Shown here piece after piece: positions 15,374 to 24,056 of a stretch of 47,646 nt of DNA; positions within the stretch are counted from its first letter, which is position 1, and each line of letters begins with the position of its first letter. The notes beneath the pieces are model-generated. The model ran no database searches, was not told the DNA's origin, and saw only the letters and a list, made by a program, of their open reading frames with translations. Source of the stretch: Treponema sp. Lineage in GTDB: Bacteria; Spirochaetota; Spirochaetia; Treponematales; Treponemataceae. The stretch is from contig JAFXWC010000069.1 of NCBI GenBank assembly GCA_017534445.1, positions 1 through 47,646 of the forward strand. Reading direction: 5' to 3'. Position numbers and translations under genes: made by a program.

Positions 15374-16390
15374 ATGGCGGTTGACTTTACGGAAAAGGCA
15401 AAGAGGTATCAGGCGATTGATGAGATAATTGCTTCGGGGCGCAATCTTAAGTGGAAGGATATTATTTTGGAGCTTGGGAGCAAGTACGGAATCAAGACGA
15501 GCCGTACTTCTTTTTTCCGCGACATTCAGGATTTGCAGGAAAAGTATCAGGCTCCGATAGACACGGATTTTGAGACGAGCGGATATTTCTATACAGACCC
15601 CCAGTACAGGCTGCCGCGTTTTTATACGGATGAGAATGCCGCAAAGGCCGCAAAGCTAATCAAGACTCTTATGGACATGGTAAAGGGCAATCCTCTTTAC
15701 AAAGAGGCCAAGGAAGTGTTTGAGTCCCTTTCCATAGAAAACCATGACCTGGCTTTGGAGAACATTAGGATAAGCAAGAGACCGGAAAACGACCGCATCA
15801 TTTTTGTTGGTGCCCCGAACAAGAATATTCCTGCCGAGACATGGAGGCTTATAGACAAGGCCCTAAAGGAAAACCTTGTGATTACCTTTGACTACAAGTC
15901 TCTTACGGATACAAAGGCCCATAAAAGGCGGGTGCAGCCCTGGCAGCTGATTTTTGACAACGGCAACTGGAATCTTCACGCGCTTGACGTTATAAAGAAC
16001 GGTCGCAGGCGTTATTCTCTAAGCGAGATGAAGAACATTCAGCTTACCAAGGAAGTTTTTTCTCTTCCCAAGGATTATGATTTCCGCAAGATGACGGTCG
16101 GTTCTTTTGGTTGCATGAGCCATGACTTTTTTCATGACTACAAGATACACCTGCACGGTTATGCGGCCCGCTATGCAAAGAACAGGCTTTGGGGCGAAAA
16201 CCAGACGATTGTTGCGGACAAGAAAAATCCCGGTCCCGACGGAGACGGAATAATTTTGAGTTTTAGAAGCAACCAGCTCTATTCCATTTGCCGCTGGACC
16301 TGGCAGTGGGCAGATGAAGCAATGCCCCTTGCCCCAAAAGAACTTGTGGACGACTGGATGGCAAAGCGCGAGCGGATAAACAAGATTTAG
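15374..16390 (+). CDS. WYL-domain transcriptional regulator
   Basis: 338 residues from ATG 15374, supported by AGGAG 8 bases upstream and a promoter placed at 15252-15280. An N-terminal helix-turn-helix-like region (RYQAIDEIIASGRNLKWKDIILELGSKYGIKTSRTSFFRDIQDLQEKY) is followed by a WYL domain (LIDKALKENLVITFDYKSLTDTKAHKRRVQPWQLIFDNGNWNLHALD) and a WCX-like C-terminal region. WYL proteins sense small ligands or nucleic acids and often control stress, DNA damage or defence genes. No obvious target operon adjoins it; the GH3 hexosaminidase gene follows with its own promoter. Confidence 0.85.
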   Translation: MAVDFTEKAKRYQAIDEIIASGRNLKWKDIILELGSKYGIKTSRTSFFRDIQDLQEKYQAPIDTDFETSGYFYTDPQYRLPRFYTDENAAKAAKLIKTLMDMVKGNPLYKEAKEVFESLSIENHDLALENIRISKRPENDRIIFVGAPNKNIPAETWRLIDKALKENLVITFDYKSLTDTKAHKRRVQPWQLIFDNGNWNLHALDVIKNGRRRYSLSEMKNIQLTKEVFSLPKDYDFRKMTVGSFGCMSHDFFHDYKIHLHGYAARYAKNRLWGENQTIVADKKNPGPDGDGIILSFRSNQLYSICRWTWQWADEAMPLAPKELVDDWMAKRERINKI

Positions 16391-16408
16391 CTGTTTTTTC
16401 CCTTGCTG

Positions 16409-16437
16409 TTGCCCTGCGGCCTTATTTTGTTTATACT
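16409..16437 (+). promoter_or_regulatory. Promoter of the GH3 gene, leaderless arrangement
   Basis: TTGCCC, 17 bases, TATACT; the ATG at 16444 follows 6 bases later and no ribosome-binding site is present. Confidence 0.6.
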
Positions 16438-16443
16438 CTTTTT

Positions 16444-17832
16444 ATGAAGAAAATTTTGCTTGCAGTTTTTGCTATGATGCCGCTTTTTTTGTTTGCCGGG
16501 CGGCGCAATTCACTTCCTGCTTTTTTGCAGATTCAAGAGGATAAGAAAAAGGATGAGGCTTTGGAAGCTTTTATGGACAGCCTTAGCAAAGAAGAGCTTG
16601 TCTCCCAGCTTTTTCTTGTTAACATAGAGGGAAACTCTTCTTATTTTGCCGTGGAGAGGCGGTCGGAGGCTGAATATCTTTCTGATGGGAAGGCAAACTC
16701 TGGCGGTAAAGACGACCTGCCTTTGGTTCCTGGTGGCTGCCTGTTTTTTTCTTTTAACATTGCCCCTTCTGCCCAGGAGCTTGCTTCTTTTATTGATTCA
16801 ATCCATGCTTATTGCAGAAAGTGGAATCTTCTTTCGCCCTATCTTGCGCTTGACCAGGAGGGTGGTTATGTTTCGCGTCTTTCTGATATTGCGAGCAGGC
16901 TTCCTTCCCAGCGGACCGTTGCAAGGCGTGTTTCTGCAAGCAAGGCTTATGAGCTTTACAGCTTGCAGGCAAAGCAGCTTGCATCCCTTGGCTTTAACAT
17001 GAATCTTGCGCCCGTTGCGGAGGCGGAAACAAGTCTTAACAGGGAGATGCTTCAAACACGTTCCTTTGGTTCTGCGGTGGAGACTTCCGTTTATTCAGCG
17101 GCCTGTGTGCGTGCCTACGAGGAAAACGGCATTGCAACTGTACTAAAGCATTTTCCTGGCAACGCAAATACAGATCCCCATACCGGTCTTCCAGAGATTG
17201 TCTGTTCTGATGATGAGCTTGATGCGCTTTATCTTTTTCCTTTCTCTTTTATTCTTACCGCCCATCCTTCTTGTGTGCTCATGTCCCATGCCCGTCTTTC
17301 TGGCGGCCTTTCTGATGCTGATTCACTTTCTGCGGGAGGTGTTACGCGCGACACTAAGACCCCAGCCTGCCTTAGTTCCTTTTGGGTGGATGGCGTGTTA
17401 AAAAGACGCATGGGTTTTAATGGCCTTGTCCTTAGCGATGACATTTTTATGGGTGCCCTTGCGGAAAACGGATTTCCTCCTGAAGATGCTGCCGTTCAGG
17501 CCATAGAGGCGGGTGTGCATGTTATTATGCTTAGCGAAAAGAAATTTGCACCTGTTGCCCGCACTTTGCTTCGCCACGCCGCAGAAGACGAAGCTTTTGC
17601 AAAGAAGCTTAGGGCTGCGGAGAAGAAGGTCCTTGAGTACAAGATTGCATGCGGTCTTTTGACTTTCAAGAAGGATGCTTCTTCCTACAAGGTCTTTATT
17701 CCAGAATTTTCCCCTGCCGCTTCTGGAGCTGGAACAGAAACTGGAGCCAAGGGGCGCATAGACAAATTTCTTTCTGCCAAGGAAAAGGGCAGGGCTTTCT
17801 TTAAGAAATATTTCCTTGCTGGAGAACCCTAA
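16444..17832 (+). CDS. Glycoside hydrolase family 3 beta-N-acetylhexosaminidase (NagZ-like), exported
   Basis: 462 residues with a signal peptide (MKKILLAVFAMMPLFLFAG). The GH3 fold shows DQEGG (137-141), KHFPG (235-239), the NagZ-type loop with His246 (NTDPHTGLPE), and the nucleophile Asp332 in LSDDIFMGAL. NagZ enzymes remove N-acetylglucosamine from peptidoglycan fragments. Here the signal peptide puts the enzyme in the periplasm or on the surface, unlike cytoplasmic NagZ. A predicted promoter ends only 6 bases before the ATG. The next gene overlaps the stop (TAATG), so the two form an operon. Confidence 0.88.
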   Translation: MKKILLAVFAMMPLFLFAGRRNSLPAFLQIQEDKKKDEALEAFMDSLSKEELVSQLFLVNIEGNSSYFAVERRSEAEYLSDGKANSGGKDDLPLVPGGCLFFSFNIAPSAQELASFIDSIHAYCRKWNLLSPYLALDQEGGYVSRLSDIASRLPSQRTVARRVSASKAYELYSLQAKQLASLGFNMNLAPVAEAETSLNREMLQTRSFGSAVETSVYSAACVRAYEENGIATVLKHFPGNANTDPHTGLPEIVCSDDELDALYLFPFSFILTAHPSCVLMSHARLSGGLSDADSLSAGGVTRDTKTPACLSSFWVDGVLKRRMGFNGLVLSDDIFMGALAENGFPPEDAAVQAIEAGVHVIMLSEKKFAPVARTLLRHAAEDEAFAKKLRAAEKKVLEYKIACGLLTFKKDASSYKVFIPEFSPAASGAGTETGAKGRIDKFLSAKEKGRAFFKKYFLAGEP

Positions 17833-18755
17833 TGAAGCAGTCTCTTAAAAAAGAAAAGCTAGTTGGAAAAGACGGTTTTGACTCTTACTATGGGGAACTA
17901 TTTGGAAGCAGGTGGGAGCCGCTAAAAAAAGCCCTTCTTGGGGACGTTCGCTATGTTGAGCTTGCCCTTGGCGGAACAAAGTCCTATTTTCTTGACCCTG
18001 CAAGTGTGTGTGCCGCACTATGCCTTGACACTTCTGCACAAGGGGAGCCTGGGGACGGCGGTTTTTGCATTGCAGATTTATGTGCTGCCCCCGGAGGAAA
18101 GACTCTGGTAATAGCTTCGTGCATGGACAATGGCTGTGAGCTTTATTCAAACGAACGTTCTCCAGCGCGCAAGAAAAGGCTTGACCTTGTTGTGCAGGAA
18201 ACTCTTTGCGAAGAACTTTCTTGCCGCCTTCACACTTCATGCTCGGACGCATCTCTTTGGGGAAGCCGGGCCAAAAAGGCCATGCCCGCTTTACCGGAGA
18301 GCTTTGACGCAATCTTTCTGGACGCTCCCTGTTCAAGCGAAAGGCATGTTCTTTCCGACAAAAAATATCTTGACATTTGGTCTCCTGCAAGGATAAAGGG
18401 GCTTGCACAGGATCAGTGGGCCCTTCTTTCCAGTGCGTGGCGCATACTAAAAGCTGGCGGTTCTCTTGTCTATGCGACCTGTGCGCTAAACCCCATGGAA
18501 AACGACGGTGTTGTTATGCGGCTAAAGAAAAAGTTCCCCGACGCACAGTTTCTTTCTGCTGAGCAAGTGGGTAAGGCCTTTGCCCGCAATTTGGACCGCC
18601 TCTTGCCCGGGGTAAAAGTGGGCGACCTTGGCTTTTCCCTGCAGGAAGTCTTTTCCTTTGCCGAAAAGACGGAACTTGGCTTCCACATCCTCCCAGACAC
18701 GGCATCCGGCTGCGGCCCCCTGTATTTTTGCTGCATAAAAAAGCTTGGCTTTTGA
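17832..18755 (+). CDS. NOL1/NOP2/Sun-family RNA cytosine-5 methyltransferase
   Basis: 307 residues. The SAM site reads ADLCAAPGGKT (81-91), and the two family cysteines are present: Cys167 in FLDAPCSSE and Cys217 in YATCALNP. Such enzymes (RsmB, RsmF, NSUN types) methylate C5 of cytosine in rRNA or tRNA. There is no NusB-like N-terminal domain as in RsmB and no C-terminal PUA-like extension as in RsmF; the overall size resembles short NSUN4-like forms. It starts inside the stop codon of the GH3 gene, so translation is probably coupled. Confidence 0.88.
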   Translation: MKQSLKKEKLVGKDGFDSYYGELFGSRWEPLKKALLGDVRYVELALGGTKSYFLDPASVCAALCLDTSAQGEPGDGGFCIADLCAAPGGKTLVIASCMDNGCELYSNERSPARKKRLDLVVQETLCEELSCRLHTSCSDASLWGSRAKKAMPALPESFDAIFLDAPCSSERHVLSDKKYLDIWSPARIKGLAQDQWALLSSAWRILKAGGSLVYATCALNPMENDGVVMRLKKKFPDAQFLSAEQVGKAFARNLDRLLPGVKVGDLGFSLQEVFSFAEKTELGFHILPDTASGCGPLYFCCIKKLGF

Positions 18756-18786
18756 GGCAGTTTCCGGGAAAAATTCCTTTAATATC

Positions 18787-18815
18787 TTGTAAAATATCCT
18801 GTTTTGTTTTAGAAT
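18787..18815 (+). promoter_or_regulatory. Promoter of the HD-GYP gene
   Basis: TTGTAA, 17 bases, TAGAAT; AGGGA precedes the ATG at 18840. Confidence 0.6.
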
Positions 18816-18839
18816 TAGGGTATTGTTAGGGAAAAAGAT

Positions 18840-20114
18840 ATGTTAAACGATGGAACCCATGAGCAGAAACTTCAGCAGATAGCAGATATAGAAAAGCGTC
18901 TTAGCGAAATAAAGGATGAAGACATCCTTTTGGAGAACATCCTTGTTGCGGCTTGCGAGATTGTTAATGCGGACGCAGGCTCTATATATTCCTTTGACGA
19001 AAGCTCTTCTGACCTTACAATCCGTTACAGTGTGAACAAAACCCTGCAGAACCGTCTTGCAAAGGGAGAAAAGCTTCCTTTCTCTTCCTTTAAGATGACG
19101 GCCACCTCACAGTCAATTTCCGGCTATTGTGCGCTTAACAAGACCATCATAAACATCCCGGACGTCTACAATATGGACGAATTCATAGACAAGGAAAAGA
19201 CTAAGCCAAGGCCATACAACTTTAACCAGCTTAGCGACCTTGCCACTTCTTACCGCACAAAGTCCATGCTTACGTTCCCTCTGACAATGACGAACGGGCG
19301 CGTGCTTGGCGTTCTTCAGATAATCAATGCGGCAGACAGCGAGGGCAACATAATCCCCTTCGACACCGACTCGGAATTCTATATCTCCCACTTTGCGTCT
19401 TCCCTTGGCCAGATTTACGAATATGCCTATCTTACCAAGCAGCTCATTGAACGCTTGGTGCGCATGGCAGGCTACAGGGATCCAAAGGAAACTGGTGCCC
19501 ACGTAGAGCGCGTTTCCAGCTTCTCCGTAGAAATTTACGACCGCTACGCCTCAAACAAGAACATTCCCCAGAAGGAACGCGAAAAATTCCGCGACACCCT
19601 AAAGCTTGCGGCAAAGTGCCACGACGTTGGAAAGGTTGCAATTCCGGATGTAATCCTAAAGAAAAACGGCCCCCTCACCGACGAGGAAAGGTCAATAATG
19701 AAGGGCCACACCTGTATTGGTGCCCAGATCTTTACCCCGGTAGAAAGCGAACTTGACGCAATGGCCCGTGACGTATGCCTGCACCACCATGACCGCTGGG
19801 ACGGCGGCGCAAAGGGCTATCCTGGACGCTTTGAAGACTACATGTCCTTTGAACCGGGTTCCCCAGTTCCGCCGGTAACACAGGTGTTTAAGGGCGAGGA
19901 CATTCCTCTTGCCGCAAGAATTGTTGCAGTTGCGGACGTTTATGACGCTCTCCGCCACATGAGGTCTTACAAGAAAGAGTGGACTGCCGACATGACCTTT
20001 GAGGAAATTCAGAATGAGCGCGGTAAGCAGTTTGACCCAAATCTTGTAGATGCTTTTGTGCAGATAAGGAACCGCCTGGAGGCCATAAACAAGAGCCTTA
20101 CGCCGGAAGAGTAG
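18840..20114 (+). CDS. GAF-domain HD-GYP phosphodiesterase
   Basis: 424 residues. A GAF sensor domain (about 25-195) with LTFPLTMTNGRVLGVLQIINA is joined to an HD-GYP domain: HVERVSSFS near 221, His-Asp pair 261-262 (KCHDVGKVAIPD), His290, the triple His 315-317 (CLHHHDRWDGG) and GYP (326-328). These residues bind the metal centre that hydrolyses cyclic di-GMP. A short insertion follows GYP (FEDYMSFEPGSPVPPVTQVF) before DVYDAL. No membrane segment is evident, so it is cytoplasmic. In spirochaetes c-di-GMP controls motility and host adaptation. The stop is 3 bases from that of the convergent secreted-protein gene. Confidence 0.92.
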   Translation: MLNDGTHEQKLQQIADIEKRLSEIKDEDILLENILVAACEIVNADAGSIYSFDESSSDLTIRYSVNKTLQNRLAKGEKLPFSSFKMTATSQSISGYCALNKTIINIPDVYNMDEFIDKEKTKPRPYNFNQLSDLATSYRTKSMLTFPLTMTNGRVLGVLQIINAADSEGNIIPFDTDSEFYISHFASSLGQIYEYAYLTKQLIERLVRMAGYRDPKETGAHVERVSSFSVEIYDRYASNKNIPQKEREKFRDTLKLAAKCHDVGKVAIPDVILKKNGPLTDEERSIMKGHTCIGAQIFTPVESELDAMARDVCLHHHDRWDGGAKGYPGRFEDYMSFEPGSPVPPVTQVFKGEDIPLAARIVAVADVYDALRHMRSYKKEWTADMTFEEIQNERGKQFDPNLVDAFVQIRNRLEAINKSLTPEE

Positions 20115-20117
20115 CTT

Positions 20118-20447
20118 TTACTGGCGCTTCATTGCAACGCCGTCTACCGTGCACTTGCCGTTTTCTATGTCTATCGAATAGGACTTTCCATCCGTTGTAA
20201 GCACAATAACACCGTTGTCAAAGTTACCGGAATCCAGCACATAGGTAAAGCTTCCTGTGTACTCCTGGCCTTCTTCCTTAAAATAAATCTTTCCGCTCTG
20301 GTCTGAATAGAAATAGAGCTGGTATATTCCGCTGCCGCCTGAATTCTTGAATGTTGCGGAAATCTTTTTGCTTGACTGTGCCCAAAGGGAAGCTGCAAAA
20401 AGGAAAACTGCAAGTACCAAAACAACCGCTTTCATAAATCTCTTCAT
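20118..20447 (-). CDS. Small secreted or periplasmic protein, unknown function
   Basis: 109 residues with a clear signal peptide (MKRFMKAVVLVLAVFLFAASLWAQ, likely cleaved after WAQ). The mature part of about 85 residues is beta-rich and polar (KKISATFKNSGGSGIYQLYFYSDQSGKIYF ... YVLDSGNFDNGVIVLTTDGKSYSI), with no cysteines or repeats. GGGAGG precedes the ATG. It has its own promoter. I do not recognise the family. Confidence 0.75.
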   Translation of the reverse strand: MKRFMKAVVLVLAVFLFAASLWAQSSKKISATFKNSGGSGIYQLYFYSDQSGKIYFKEEGQEYTGSFTYVLDSGNFDNGVIVLTTDGKSYSIDIENGKCTVDGVAMKRQ

Positions 20448-20498
20448 AACGAACCTCCCATGCCCGTGAATCAGTTGGAATTCTTGTCTTATACATTT

Positions 20499-20528
20499 AT
20501 TCTACAGGCAGAATAAAAAATGTGTCAA
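20499..20528 (-). promoter_or_regulatory. Promoter of the small secreted-protein gene
   Basis: TTGACA, 18 bases, TAGAAT on the minus strand. Confidence 0.6.
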
Positions 20529-20555
20529 CTTTAAAATGATTTTTTTGCGGTATGG

Positions 20556-21014
20556 TTACAGCTTTTCAAGCCTTTCAAGGACCCTGTCCATGCAGCATGC
20601 AAAGTCGTGGGCTTCTTTGTTTCCGTAGGAGCTTTTTCTGCCGCCTGTGCTTATTCCAAGGTTTGCCCACTGCATGCTAAGTTCGCGTTCCTTTAGCATG
20701 GTGTCCACGTTTTCCCTGTCAAATTCTATGCCGCGGTCGTTTATTGTCGTTACGCCCTTCTGGACAAGACGCTTGGCAAGGGGAATGTCCCTGGTTGCCA
20801 CAAGGTCGCCTGGGGCTGCATTTTCTGCGATAAAGTCGTCTGCGGCACCCGGATTGTTGGGGCATACCTGCATTGTAAAAAGGGGGCTTTCTACTGTGAA
20901 TGGAATGATTCTGTTTGCAACGAAAGTGAGCGGAATTTCCCTTCTTTTTGCCGCCTTAAGAAGCGTTTTTTTTGCCTGAGCGGGAAATGAGTCCGCATCT
21001 ACCCAGATGTGCAT
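20556..21014 (-). CDS. YaiI/YqxD family protein (UPF0178, DUF188)
   Basis: 152 residues matching the family throughout: MHIWVDADSFPAQAK at the start, VANRIIPF, ADDFIAENAAPGDLVATRDIPLAKRLV, then NDRGIEF. The fold is PIN/NYN-like with conserved aspartates (Asp6, Asp8, and the DD pair), which suggests a nuclease, but no activity is established for the family. It is the last gene of the infC-led minus-strand series, 3 bases after zapA. Confidence 0.9.
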   Translation of the reverse strand: MHIWVDADSFPAQAKKTLLKAAKRREIPLTFVANRIIPFTVESPLFTMQVCPNNPGAADDFIAENAAPGDLVATRDIPLAKRLVQKGVTTINDRGIEFDRENVDTMLKERELSMQWANLGISTGGRKSSYGNKEAHDFACCMDRVLERLEKL

Positions 21015-21017
21015 TTT

Positions 21018-21350
21018 TTAGCTGATTTGACCTTGCTCTTCCGCGGGAGAGTCGTCCATGTCCAATACTTCGTCTATTTTTTCTATCATTTCCATGGCGA
21101 TTCTTTCCGCTTCGTCGTCATGGATTACCTTGTCGTATGAATAGTTTTGCTTTTTGGACTTGTAAAGCTCGTCTACAAGGGTGAGGCCTGCCAGAATGCT
21201 TGTCTGCAAAGGATCCTGCACGCGGGCGGAACCCTGTATTGCATCCGTTATCTGCCTGTAGTAAGAAAGGAGTTTTTTTAGGTATTCGTCGTTTTCGTTA
21301 GCCTGAACAGCAAAAGATGCACCCAGTATGTCAATGCGAAGCTTTCCCAT
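21018..21350 (-). CDS. zapA: Cell division protein ZapA
   Basis: 110 residues. The N-terminal part (MGKLRIDILGASFAVQANENDEYLKKLLSYYRQITDAIQ) fits the ZapA domain that binds FtsZ, and a long helix (ILAGLTLVDELYKSKKQ) follows for dimerisation. ZapA bundles FtsZ filaments at midcell. It follows a coiled-coil gene by 17 bases, a pairing that fits a ZapA-ZapB-like module inside a ribosomal operon. Confidence 0.85.
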   Translation of the reverse strand: MGKLRIDILGASFAVQANENDEYLKKLLSYYRQITDAIQGSARVQDPLQTSILAGLTLVDELYKSKKQNYSYDKVIHDDEAERIAMEMIEKIDEVLDMDDSPAEEQGQIS

Positions 21351-21367
21351 GGCAGTCTCCGCAAGGA

Positions 21368-22012
21368 CTAAAAGATGTCGAATTCTGAGTTTATGGAATT
21401 CTTCTGTTCGGCTGAATTTTGGTCTGCAGAAGCCTGTTCGTCGTTAAAAAGGGAAACATCGTCATTTTCGTCCGGTCTTTCCATGGAAGTGCTCTGCTGA
21501 ACGTAGGCCTCTGCCGCATTGTGCAAGCCCGGCTGGGAGCTTTCGCTGCTGCGCATTGCCTCTGATTCCTGATCGATAAGGTCTGTGCTGCCGTCGTTTG
21601 ATTCGGCGTTTTCTTTTCCTGCACTTGAATAGTCAACCACGGTTTCTTCTTCTTCTGTATCACTGTTTTCTTCATTAGAAGAAGGGGAGGGCTGTTGTTC
21701 GGAAGGGGTGTCCTGTGCACCTGAATCGCTTGGCATTGTGTTGCCAGTGGCTGTGTTAAGAATTGAATTCTCAACAACGTCAAGCTGATTCAGGGCATGG
21801 AGGATTGTAGACTCGATCTTGTCCTGTTCAGATTCAAGGGTAGAAACAAACTCCGTTTTGTCAGTCAACGCTTTTGTAAGCTCTGCGCATTTGCTACGCA
21901 AAGCATCGTTGTCTGCCTTAAGCTGTTCAATCTCGGAGGTAAGCCCCTTGATTTTTGCAACAGCTGTCTCTACTTTTTTCTGCAATAACAAAACTTGATC
22001 GAGTGTAATCAT
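21368..22012 (-). CDS. Coiled-coil protein, possible ZapB-like division factor
   Basis: 214 residues. The first 75 form an uninterrupted heptad-type coiled coil (LLLQKKVETAVAKIKGLTSEIEQLKADNDALRSKCAELTKAL); the remainder is acidic, Ser/Glu/Asp-rich and probably disordered. No signal peptide. Its position directly before zapA suggests a ZapB-like partner, which is an inference from context as ZapB has little sequence signature. GGAGCGA precedes the ATG. Confidence 0.65.
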   Translation of the reverse strand: MITLDQVLLLQKKVETAVAKIKGLTSEIEQLKADNDALRSKCAELTKALTDKTEFVSTLESEQDKIESTILHALNQLDVVENSILNTATGNTMPSDSGAQDTPSEQQPSPSSNEENSDTEEEETVVDYSSAGKENAESNDGSTDLIDQESEAMRSSESSQPGLHNAAEAYVQQSTSMERPDENDDVSLFNDEQASADQNSAEQKNSINSEFDIF

Positions 22013-22030
22013 AAATCGCTCCTAAAAGGC

Positions 22031-22390
22031 TTAGGCTTCTAAGGCTTTCTTTGCTACTTCGATAACAGCCTTGAATGCTGCTGGATCTTCAATAGCCATG
22101 TTGCTCAATGCCTTGCGGTTAAGAGTAACTCCAGCCTTTGCAAGTCCGTTGATAAAGCGGCTGTATGAAAGACCTTCATCGCGTACTGCTGCGTTAATAC
22201 GAGCAATCCACAGTGAGCGGTACTGTCTCTTCTTTTCCTTGCGTCCTGAGTACGCATGGTCGAGTGCCTTTACAACAGCGTCTTTAGCGGCCTTGTAGTT
22301 TGATTTTCTGTCGCCGTAAAAGCCCTTTGCAAGCTTTAAGATTTTTGCACGGCGGTTTTTTCTTTTTGAACCATCAACTGCTCTTGACAT
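22031..22390 (-). CDS. rplT: 50S ribosomal protein L20
   Basis: 119 residues, full length, with the L20 signature ([32 protein letters not shown] ... [27 protein letters not shown]). It binds 23S rRNA early in 50S assembly and in many bacteria represses its own operon through a leader structure. It lies third in infC-rpmI-rplT, with ribosome-binding site GGAG. Confidence 0.98.
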   Translation of the reverse strand: MSRAVDGSKRKNRRAKILKLAKGFYGDRKSNYKAAKDAVVKALDHAYSGRKEKKRQYRSLWIARINAAVRDEGLSYSRFINGLAKAGVTLNRKALSNMAIEDPAAFKAVIEVAKKALEA

Positions 22391-22414
22391 AAATATCTCC
22401 TAAATATTAGTGCA

Positions 22415-22615
22415 TCAACCGTACGGAAGCTGCTGTTTGCGGATTCTTCTTGCTGAGTCTTCAGAAAGAAGTCCTGCGTGGCGCAAGTTTCTCTTGCGTT
22501 TAGGTGATCTCTTTGTCAAAATATGGCGAAGATTCATCTTCTTGTACTTTACCTTACCAGAGCCTGTAAGGTGAAACCTCTTTGCTGAGGATTTCTTTGT
22601 CTTCATCTTAGGCAT
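22415..22615 (-). CDS. rpmI: 50S ribosomal protein L35
   Basis: 66 residues, very basic: [26 protein letters not shown] ... [20 protein letters not shown]. Usual size and usual place between infC and rplT. Confidence 0.98.
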   Translation of the reverse strand: MPKMKTKKSSAKRFHLTGSGKVKYKKMNLRHILTKRSPKRKRNLRHAGLLSEDSARRIRKQQLPYG

Positions 22616-22626
22616 AACTAAAACCT

Positions 22627-23151
22627 CTACTTTTTGACTTTTGAGCTGAGTGTCATAGACATAAACTTTCCGTCCATAGCGGGAGCTTTTTCTATGGCAA
22701 AGGAGCCGGGGGTAAGTCTCTTTTCAACCTCTTTTAGGACGTCAAAGCCGAGTTCTGTGTGGGCAAGTTCCCTTCCGCGGAAACGGATGGTTACTTTTAC
22801 CTTGTCGCCCTCGTCTAAGAATTCCTGTACATGCTTTGCCTTTGTGTCAAGGTCGCCTGAGCCGATTTTTGGCTGCATGCGAATTTCCTTTAACTTGAGC
22901 ACCTTCTGGTTTTTCTTGGAGTCACGGAGTTTTTTCTCCTGTTCAAACCGGTACTTTCCAAAGTCCAGTATCTTGCAAACCGGCGGATTAGCGTTGGGAG
23001 AGACTTCAACAAGATCCAAATCCCTGTCTCTTGCCATTTTGAGGGCTTCCAGCGTAGGTACAATGCCCTTCTGTTCACCTTCATCATCAATGAGCCTGAT
23101 TTCGCGCACACGAATTTGCTCGTTTACGCGCATTCCCTTATTGTCTGCCAA
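22627..23151 (-). CDS. infC: Translation initiation factor IF-3
   Basis: 174 residues with both IF-3 domains: N-terminal [24 protein letters not shown], a basic linker around DSKKNQK, and C-terminal [41 protein letters not shown]. The start is TTG at 23151, 4 bases after AGGAGG; the next in-frame ATG would remove six residues. IF-3 rejects non-AUG starts, and infC commonly carries a rare start for self-control, so TTG is consistent with autoregulation. A GTGTC-TACA-GACAC hairpin abuts the ribosome-binding site. It heads the operon running to yaiI. Confidence 0.97.
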   Translation of the reverse strand: MADNKGMRVNEQIRVREIRLIDDEGEQKGIVPTLEALKMARDRDLDLVEVSPNANPPVCKILDFGKYRFEQEKKLRDSKKNQKVLKLKEIRMQPKIGSGDLDTKAKHVQEFLDEGDKVKVTIRFRGRELAHTELGFDVLKEVEKRLTPGSFAIEKAPAMDGKFMSMTLSSKVKK

Positions 23152-23163
23152 CGATCCTCCTAC

Positions 23164-23177
23164 GTGTCTGTAGACAC
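23164..23177 (-). promoter_or_regulatory. Hairpin next to the infC ribosome-binding site
   Basis: GTGTC and GACAC form a stem around TACA, ending 2 bases before AGGAGG. A possible translational control element; short, so uncertain. Confidence 0.4.
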
Positions 23178-23196
23178 TTGTAATAGCATATAGAGC

Positions 23197-23226
23197 ATTT
23201 TAGCAGAAAATAGGGAACTTTGTCTA
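23197..23226 (-). promoter_or_regulatory. Likely infC operon promoter
   Basis: TAGACA, 18 bases, TAAAAT on the minus strand. The -35 box overlaps the stop codon of the upstream membrane-protein gene. Confidence 0.5.
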
Positions 23227-23871
23227 GTCGATGTCCTGTTTTTTTATGTTTTTTATAAGAAATAATGCAAGTGCAAAGCCTGTGTAGGCCAGTGAAATTC
23301 CGGCAAGGAAAACAGACTCTCCGTTAAAGTAGCGGTATGTTTCCAGAAGAGGAGGGACAATTCCCGCGCCCAAAGAGAGGATTACGGCTGCTATGCAGAG
23401 AGGTATGCGCAGGGATTTTTTTTCTGCGGCTGCAAAGCGGAAGAATACGCTTACGTAGAGGCTGAATCCTGCGTAAAGGATTGGTGCATATAATAGAAGG
23501 AACTTTGAGTGGCGTTCCATGGCGGAGATGATTCCGTATGGGGTAAAGACTGCGTAGAAAAATGCAAGCAGGGCAAAAAGCGATGCCGCCTTGTATTCAA
23601 AGCTGTCCTTGAGCAGGACAAAATGCAGGGTGCAGAGGACTACCATGGGCAAGAGTGTGTTGTTCAAGAAAATGGCAGTGAAATTCTGCGCGGCAGAGTC
23701 AATCCAAAAGCGGCGGGAGTAAATGAAGAATTCCTTTATGCAGCAGATTACCGTTGCAAGCAAAATGGCGGCTACCATCTGCGGAACAAAATTTCTGAAT
23801 GTATAGTTTTTGTCAAGTGCTATTACCGCGAAAGCAAATAATGGTATAATGGAAATCAAAAATAAATACAT
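23224..23871 (-). CDS. Integral membrane protein, unknown function
   Basis: 215 residues, strongly hydrophobic, with about six membrane helices (starting MYLFLISIIPLFAFAVIA, then QMVAAILLATVICCI, LLPMVVLCTLHFVLL, SLFALLAFFYAVF, LLYAPILYAGFSLYV, and two near the C-terminus). It ends in a basic tail (KNIKKQD). No family motif that I can name. It lies just upstream of infC on the same strand, but infC appears to have its own promoter. Confidence 0.7.
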   Translation of the reverse strand: MYLFLISIIPLFAFAVIALDKNYTFRNFVPQMVAAILLATVICCIKEFFIYSRRFWIDSAAQNFTAIFLNNTLLPMVVLCTLHFVLLKDSFEYKAASLFALLAFFYAVFTPYGIISAMERHSKFLLLYAPILYAGFSLYVSVFFRFAAAEKKSLRIPLCIAAVILSLGAGIVPPLLETYRYFNGESVFLAGISLAYTGFALALFLIKNIKKQDID

Positions 23872-23924
23872 GAGTTTACGATAGCATAAAAATTAAATTT
23901 GTTCAACTCTGTGCAAATACAAGG

Positions 23925-24005
23925 GGGAAAGCCTTCCCCTCGCGCCCACTTCGTTGGTCGCTACCCCTTCTCCTAGGGGGAGTCCCCCTAAGACCCCCTT
24001 TATGC
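23925..24005. repeat. GC-rich palindromic intergenic element
   Basis: Contains TAGGGGG-AGT-CCCCCTA and other G/C-run inverted pairs (AGGGGGAAAGCC with CTTCCCCT). Similar in style to 4318-4455. It lies between the membrane gene and the beta-helix lipoprotein gene, with no coding frame. Confidence 0.5.
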
Positions 24006-24056
24006 TGAACACTTTTCTGTCATCTTGGATGAAGCATGTCATTCCGAATGAAGCCT

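Noticed and set aside
23509..23841. Open frame antisense to the membrane-protein gene
   Set aside because: It mirrors a strongly hydrophobic, clearly coding frame on the other strand and shows no start signal or family pattern.
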